Shown here: positions 58,834 through 64,000 of the stretch, piece by piece
Numbering within the stretch: the stretch's first letter is position 1
Layout: each line of letters begins with the position of its first letter
Source: Jaminaea rosea
Lineage: Eukaryota > Basidiomycota > Exobasidiomycetes > Microstromatales
Reading direction: 5' to 3'
NCBI RefSeq assembly: GCF_003144245.1
Contig: NW_020289975.1
Coordinates: 1,383,496 to 1,447,495 of the forward strand
Length of the DNA stretch: 64,000 nt
The notes under the pieces: model-generated
Seen by the model: the letters and a program-made list of their open reading frames with translations, nothing else
What the model was told of the DNA's origin: nothing
Database searches by the model: none
Made by a program: the position numbers and the translations under genes

Positions 58834-61800
58834 CTACATCCACGTCAACTTCCAGTCGCCATTGAGGTCGCCCTGCAAGCCCGTGACATTGAGCATCTGC
58901 TTGCTGTCGTCGAACTTGAACTCCGCCTGCGCGTCGCCAAATGACACGTTTTGCGGCTTCTTCTCGACGCCGAGGACGAGGACGCTCGAGAGCTTCTGCG
59001 GGATCGTGTAGTTGCCGGAAGGAGTTGAGCCGCTCAGCGAGCCGTTGTTGGCAGTGAAGAGGAGCTCGCGCGAGGGAAGGGGAGCAGGAGTAACACCGTC
59101 GTCAACGTAGGCGTCGCCGTTTGCCTTGCCCTCGTCGTTGAGGTTGACCAAGAGTCCGTAGGGACCAGCAGCGGTCTCCGTGGTGGTGTACTTGGGCTCA
59201 GCGTACGTCAGCATGACGGCACCAGGGCGCATGTGGGCATTGATCGTCGAGATAGGCGCGGGGATCGAGACGTTCTTGTTCTCGGGAACGTCCAGAGCCT
59301 CGTAGGTGAAGATACTGCGCCACTTGCCACCAGCAGCCGGGAAGTAGCCCTTGACGCTCCGAACGTTGGGCTCCAGAACGGGAGTGACAAGGAGCGAGGG
59401 ACCAAAGAGCGCCTGCACGAAGGTGTCGCCCGTGTCGACAAAGGTCTCGGTGAACTCTTGCCAGAGGGCGCGAATGGCCGGTACACCCTGCTGCGAGGCG
59501 CGAGCCATCGTGGAGTACATGTAAGGTAGGATCTGCAGGCGCTTGTAGTTGGCAATGCGCGTGGCGTTGGCTACGGAGTCCCACTCGTAAGGCTCCTGGG
59601 CAATGCTCTCCTCGATGTTGTGGTTGCGGTAGAAGGGCGCGAGCATCGCAGACATCATCTGCCACCTATTGCACAGCTCCTCACCGCTATTACGTGCGAA
59701 GCCGCAGGTGTCAGGGCCGATCAATGGGATGCCGAACAGCTGGAACTGAAGCAGTCCTTGCATAGCAGAACTCATCGAGGCCCACAAGCTGAAGTTGTCA
59801 CCCAACCAGTGGTGGCTGAACTTCCCTGCGCCGGGGTACGTCGATCTGGAGATGAGGAACGGGCGCTCGTTGGGGCGCAGAGTCTTCAGAGCGTTGTAAG
59901 TTGCCTTCTCGAAGAGGACGCCGTGCAGATTGTGGACGTCGTAGAAGGCATGATCGCCGTCAATAGCCTCCATAGCGACTGTCTTGCTGTTGAGAAGGTC
60001 GACATTGTTGTCATAATTGTAGATGCCATCCTTGCCATTGTGGATCGCGTAGGGAGGCACACTCAGGTAGCGCTGCGTGTCGTTCTGGTAATTCCACTTG
60101 GGGACTGAATAATGGTAGTCGCTGGTGTTGACCTTTGCCGACTTGCCACTGTCCTGGCCATCGCCGTCGGCTCGTCGCTGCATCAGCAGATCCGAGCTGT
60201 AGGTGCTCTTGCCCTTGACGGTGATGTTTCCCGAGTCGCCGTATGTGTAGTTGTCGTATCCTTCGGGCCAGCCAACGACGGGCGTCACGGGCTCGTGGCC
60301 GAACCAGGTAGACAGGTTCTGGCCGGTACCGCACGAGCCCACGCAGAAGCTCGAGGGCTCGTTCATGTCCAGCCAGATACCGCTGAAGTTGACCAGCTTA
60401 GAGAAGTTGGCAATGCCCTCGCTCCACCAGTCCTGGGTGTTGTTCGAGAACCACGAAGGGAAGTAGGTATAGCCGGGCCAGACCTGACCGATGTACGTCG
60501 AGCCATTGGCGTTCTTGATGAAGACGTCCTGGTCGATACCAGCGGTGCCAAGAGGGTACGAGTCGGACTCGTTGGTGGGCGCGGCAGGGATAGCGGCGTC
60601 GGTGATCGGGATGTAGTGCTGGTTGTTCTCGTCCAGGTAGTTCAGGAGCCTGTCAACGTCCTTCTGCGAGAAGCGGTCAGGTGCGATGGTGAGGTCACGG
60701 AAGGAGTCCAGAACGTCGATGTCGTTCCAAATCGTCTCGAGGGGGATGTTGTGCTCCCTCATCTTCTTGGCCACGCCGAGAGTCTGGTTGGCGGTGCGGT
60801 ACCCCCAACGGCAGAGGTGGAATCCGTAGGACCAGAGAGGAGCCAGGAGAGGCTTACCAATGAAGGAGACGTACTGGGAGCTGGCGACCATGGGTGAGCT
60901 GGTCAAGGAGCTCGAGGACTCCTCGGTGGAGTTGTCCTGGCGCGCGTCCAAGACCATACGTCGGTCCGCCTGCATCTCGGCGTCCTCGTCACCTGAGGCC
61001 TCGGTGGAGTTGCCGGCGTCGCTGCCACTGCTCTCACTGCCGGAGAAGAAGCGGAAGTCGAGGGTACCACCGATGGCGCGGTACTGGATGACTTTGGGTC
61101 GGAGGATCACGTCGAGGCCTGAGGTACTCTGGAAGTAGACCATGTGTGACTCCACCTTCTTGTCCTCTTGCGGTCGCACCTCGAGGTAGACCGGATGGTA
61201 TCCGTACATGTTAGAATCGGTCGGGTCTCCAGCATCCAGGGTAAAGAAGGGCTGAACGGTGTTGTTGGGGTTGCGGCGGAATCCTCCAGAGATGTACTCG
61301 CCCAAACCGTAGATATTGGCGTCAGCAGGCAGTGCACTGGACAGCTGGAGGTATTGGTTCTCGAAGACGAGCGGGTGGGCAGGCATAGCCGTCGAGTTAT
61401 GCTTGTCCTCGGTGCCATTGAGCGGCTGGTCGTACGTGGGAATCCTGGCCGCACGCGTGTCGAAGATGATCTGCGCGGTCGAATGAGGGGTGGTGGTGAG
61501 CTTCGATTGATCCAATGACGATCTGCCTTCTTCTTCGCAGCACTCACGTCATTGTTTGACTTGCGAGTCACCCAAAAGGCCCAAGGCTCGCTATCATTGG
61601 CGCCGGTGTGATGGAACTCAAAGTGGCTCGCCTCGGCGTTTGACAGGCCATCCTGAGCAGGGTCGTCGGTGGGGTAGTCGTAGAGAAGGCCGCTTGGGAG
61701 CTGGAATTGCTGCTTGGCCGTGTCGTAGATGTGGACGTGGAGCTGCTCTGGCTTCTCGTAGACGACCGCGAGTGTGAGGTTCTTGATGTCGACGCCGAAG

Positions 61801-62036
61801 GCATTGCAAGCGTCTCCGGCGAGTGCGAGCGGGACCGTGAAGCCGGACGTGGCGTTCTGGACATCACCGGCGACCTTGTATCCAGGGCACGACTTGACAT
61901 TGAAGCTAGGTCGGATGCCATCGTTGTCATTATCATTCTGTCGCAGGCTGAGTGCTTGAGTGGCGGGAGCCGCGAGCGCCGTAGTAGCTGCTCCAAGCAG
62001 GCAAGCCGCTGAGCCCAACAGGGAGTGCGACCTCAT
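58834..62036 (-). CDS. Secreted alpha-glucosidase (maltase), GH31
   Basis: Extracellular hydrolase releasing glucose from maltose, starch dextrins or related alpha-glucosides. Two exons (61548-62036, 58834-61470), intron 61471-61547 (77 bases, GTGAGT ... GCGCAG); the join reads TRKSNND-IIFDTRAARIP, as the family requires. Total 1,041 residues. A signal peptide (LLGSAACLLGAATTALA) is followed by the GH31 N-terminal domain (VENQYLQL-like FENQYLQLSS), GFHLCRWGY, ETIWNDIDVLDSF, the nucleophile D531 in GIWLDMNEPSSF and the acid/base D721 in HHWLGDNFSLW, then C-terminal beta domains. More than ten N-glycosylation sequons are present. An acidic Ser/Glu-rich insertion of about 50 residues interrupts the N-terminal domain after FRFFSG. 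It lies upstream of, and in the same direction as, PMI. Confidence 0.96.
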
Positions 62037-63148
62037 CTTGAGTACCGAGAAACAGGAGGAGATTGGTGGAATGGATCAGGAGATGAGGGGACAACGTCCC
62101 CACTGGACTTCTATATACCTTTCGTCTCAATGTCTTGGTGAGACCTTGCTTCATCGCGCGAAGCGCCCACCGGCCACTTGGTCAGGAGCCAGCCCGTACC
62201 CTGCGTCAGAGGAGCAAAAAAGTCTCCCCGCAAGCGACCATGCCCTGACGACGTTCCTGGGTCTCTCGGCGCTCGCTCTACCTCGGCGCTCGGGCCGCTC
62301 CAACTCTTGTGGGGCCTCCATGGGGCCTCCACGATCCGCCCACCCGAGTTGCGCGCTTCAGTGAAGGGCGAAAGCATTGCATCTGTGACGCTCTGGCAGC
62401 AGACTACGAGCAAAGGCTGACCTAGCACCTCTTCGTGGAAGGTTGCAGGCTCAATGACGAAAATGCGCGAATGCCTTTGGCGATGCTGCGCAGATATCCA
62501 AGACAAAGATGGGCTCAGGCGCAGCGTCGCTCGCCCGCTCTCCAAAACCCGCCGGCGCGATTGAAGTCAAAGAAGAGGCCGAAAGGGAAGCGGCATCAGG
62601 CGGCAGCGGCAGCAGCGTAGCCGTCATTCGGCGTTCATCGCTCATGTGTGCCCTTGAATGCTGCGAGCGGCTGCCGCTGAACGCACCATTCGGAGAGTCT
62701 CCACTCATCGACAGGAACAAAGATTGAACTGATGGAGGAATTGGATGAAGGTCGAGGACGAGTAAGGAGAGAGGAGCGACCGGGGCTCCTCGTTTGGAAG
62801 GTCTATCTCACCGTTCGAGCTCGAGCATGAGAAGCGGCAAGGAGGTCGGCAGAAGCGGCAGCTATGTACGACGACGTTGCCAAGGCTACACAAGCGCTTG
62901 GGCTCAGGACAATGAGAGCGAGGCACGCGTCGACCTCGTCGTGCTCACGGACTGCTCTTCTCGCTCCAATGCGGCGGCCAAGGCAACGCTTTCTCAATGA
63001 GAGCAGGAGAGGTACGCCGGGTACACTGCTAGATTGCAAGCCTTGGCCAAAGACATCAAAACAGCCTCAACTTGAGCCTTCGTCTTGGCCCCTTCGCCAA
63101 TCGAAATCGCGTCGATGATGGCACATGCCATGCCTGCCCAACCGATGA
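62037..63148. other. Upstream region of the alpha-glucosidase gene and 3' flank of the SH3 gene
   Basis: A core promoter for the glucosidase is listed separately. Farther out there are GC-rich stretches and short frames of random composition on both strands. No transposon, tRNA or other gene is recognised. Confidence 0.45.
62112..62117 (-). promoter_or_regulatory. TATA box of the alpha-glucosidase gene
   Basis: TATATA lies about 76 bases upstream of the start codon. A TATA box fits an inducible secreted enzyme. Confidence 0.5.
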
Positions 63149-64000
63149 TCAGCCGCTCGTGCCCACCCACTCAAGATATCCCTCGGGGACCAGCCCTTCC
63201 CTTCCGGTTCCGCTGATGCTCTCTTCTCTCTTTCTGCCCACCGCCCAGCCACCCTCAATGGACCCCACGACCTCGACTTGGTCTCCTACAGCGCAGGAAA
63301 GCTCATGCTCTTCCTCGGCCTCAAAGTCGTAGAGAACTCGATACGTCCCCGGGGTCAGGCTGTCCACGGACATGGGCACGCCCCCTGATGCTGTGCTCGA
63401 GCTGGCCACAAAGCCGCCGCTGCCTTGTCGTTCTTGCTCGAGAGAAGCCCCTCTCTGCCCCTGATCTCCCTCAAATTCGACATCGTCATCATCCTCGTCG
63501 TAGCCGGCTGATGGACCCCAGTCATCCCCGCTGGCCCCGCCCGCAGCGGGACGGCGCCATCTGCCTAGCCCAACCCCCACATCAGCTTCATCATCCTCAT
63601 ACTCCTCTTCCACCTCGCCACTTTCCTCCTGCAGATGGTATCGCCCGTCCTGCCCACCTCCAGGCTGGCTCACATCCCTCGCGCCTACGTGACGCGGGTC
63701 TGTCTCCGGGAAGGCAAAGTCGCGGACCTTGACAGGTATGAGGGCGAGACTAGCTGGTCGTGATGCACTGTCCCATGCTTCTGCTGTTTTGGACTTGCGT
63801 ACAGATAGGCGGCTAGCATCCCAGCTGCTCGTCATGCTCGCGGCGCTGCTGCTGCCCATTTGGCTTTGGCCCAGAGGTGTGAAGGAGCCGGACGGGCCTG
63901 CATCAGCGGTTGCAAGAGAAGCGACGGTGGCGATCGCCGGTCCAGCGGCAGCGGAGGAAGAGGATGAAGAGCCAGAGGAAACGCGATTGCGCGCTGAGCG
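63149..64000 (-). CDS. SH3-domain protein, C-terminal part (5' end beyond window), Nbp2/Skb5-like
   Basis: Minus-strand frame open from the right edge to the stop at 63149, about 283 visible residues; the N terminus lies outside. The visible part starts Ser/Ala/Gly-rich and disordered (SSGSSSS, ATVASLATADAGPS), continues with LALIPVKVRDFAFPE, a Glu/Asp-rich patch (EESGEVEEEYEDDEADV) and ends with one SH3 domain of about 62 residues: YRVLYDFEAEEEHELSC, the acidic RT loop, GDQVEVVGSIEGGWAVGR with the binding Trp, and GREGLVPEGYLEWV. The 'YDFE...ELS...GLVPEGY' pattern and its place at the far C terminus resemble Nbp2/Skb5, which recruit phosphatase or kinase to stress pathways; other small SH3 adaptors are possible. 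A possible internal Met at 63859 is not thought to be the start because the frame continues upstream. Confidence 0.8.
   Translation of the reverse strand, partial: RSARNRVSSGSSSSSSAAAGPAIATVASLATADAGPSGSFTPLGQSQMGSSSAASMTSSWDASRLSVRKSKTAEAWDSASRPASLALIPVKVRDFAFPETDPRHVGARDVSQPGGGQDGRYHLQEESGEVEEEYEDDEADVGVGLGRWRRPAAGGASGDDWGPSAGYDEDDDDVEFEGDQGQRGASLEQERQGSGGFVASSSTASGGVPMSVDSLTPGTYRVLYDFEAEEEHELSCAVGDQVEVVGSIEGGWAVGRKREESISGTGREGLVPEGYLEWVGTSG

Noticed and set aside
61523-61547. Short introns of 15-25 bases after the GTGAGT at 61547 in GH31
   Set aside because: They are below the minimal intron size and do not restore the frame. The acceptor at 61471 does, and yields the conserved IIFDT.
1-64000. 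Mobile elements, LTRs, virus-like elements, tRNA and rRNA genes
   Set aside because: No transposase, reverse transcriptase, integrase, capsid-like frame, long terminal or inverted repeat, or tRNA box pair was seen on either strand.

Overview
The window is nuclear DNA of a basidiomycete fungus, most likely a smut relative (Ustilaginomycotina). The evidence is compact GC-rich genes, short introns (about 60 to 110 bases) with GTGAGT-type donors and CTGAC/CTAAC-like branch points, very Ser/Gly/Ala-rich disordered tails, and a gene set typical of such fungi (Mor2/Furry, long coronin, seipin, type II membrane exo-glucanase). The species assignment is inference. I count 28 protein genes, two of them cut by the window edges. 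I saw no tRNA, rRNA, CRISPR array, transposon or retroelement.

Layout from left to right: the N-terminal 1,511 residues of a Furry/Mor2/Tao3 morphogenesis scaffold (minus, runs off the left edge); a small GPI-anchored wall protein, divergent from an L-serine dehydratase; a coiled-coil protein; a mitochondrial helical-repeat protein, divergent from ribosomal P0; a WTAP/Mum2-like protein, divergent from the splicing factor Snu66; a Cak1-like kinase, divergent from Mob1; the NatB subunit Naa25, divergent from a NAPE-PLD-type hydrolase; Coq1, divergent from SF3b p14; UDP-glucose 4-epimerase (six exons), divergent from cyclin H; an atypical kinase with a SAP-like segment, divergent from Imp4; a secreted His-Pro-repeat protein; a SAM methyltransferase; a very large CUE-domain protein; a six- to eight-pass membrane protein; seipin, divergent from a two-propeller coronin; then a carbohydrate block of exo-beta-1,3-glucanase, phosphomannose isomerase and secreted alpha-glucosidase; and finally the C-terminal half of an SH3 protein that runs off the right edge.

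Most genes are housekeeping and form divergent pairs with 200 to 730 bp promoters and tight convergent pairs (76 to 380 bp between stops). Functional themes recur: pre-mRNA processing (Snu66, p14, the WTAP-like protein), cell polarity and the Mob/Furry (MOR/RAM) pathway (Furry, Mob1), the CDK-activating machinery (Cak1-like kinase, cyclin H), lipid droplets and lipids (seipin, NAPE-PLD-like, Coq1), and wall or sugar metabolism (epimerase, PMI, GH5, GH31, GPI protein).

The most interesting items are the kinase at 33177-36242, whose beta-3 lysine is Ala while a lysine sits in the glycine loop exactly as in WNK kinases, and the secreted protein at 38501-39721, with five His-Pro blocks, each set one or two residues after a basic residue, at near-symmetric spacing.
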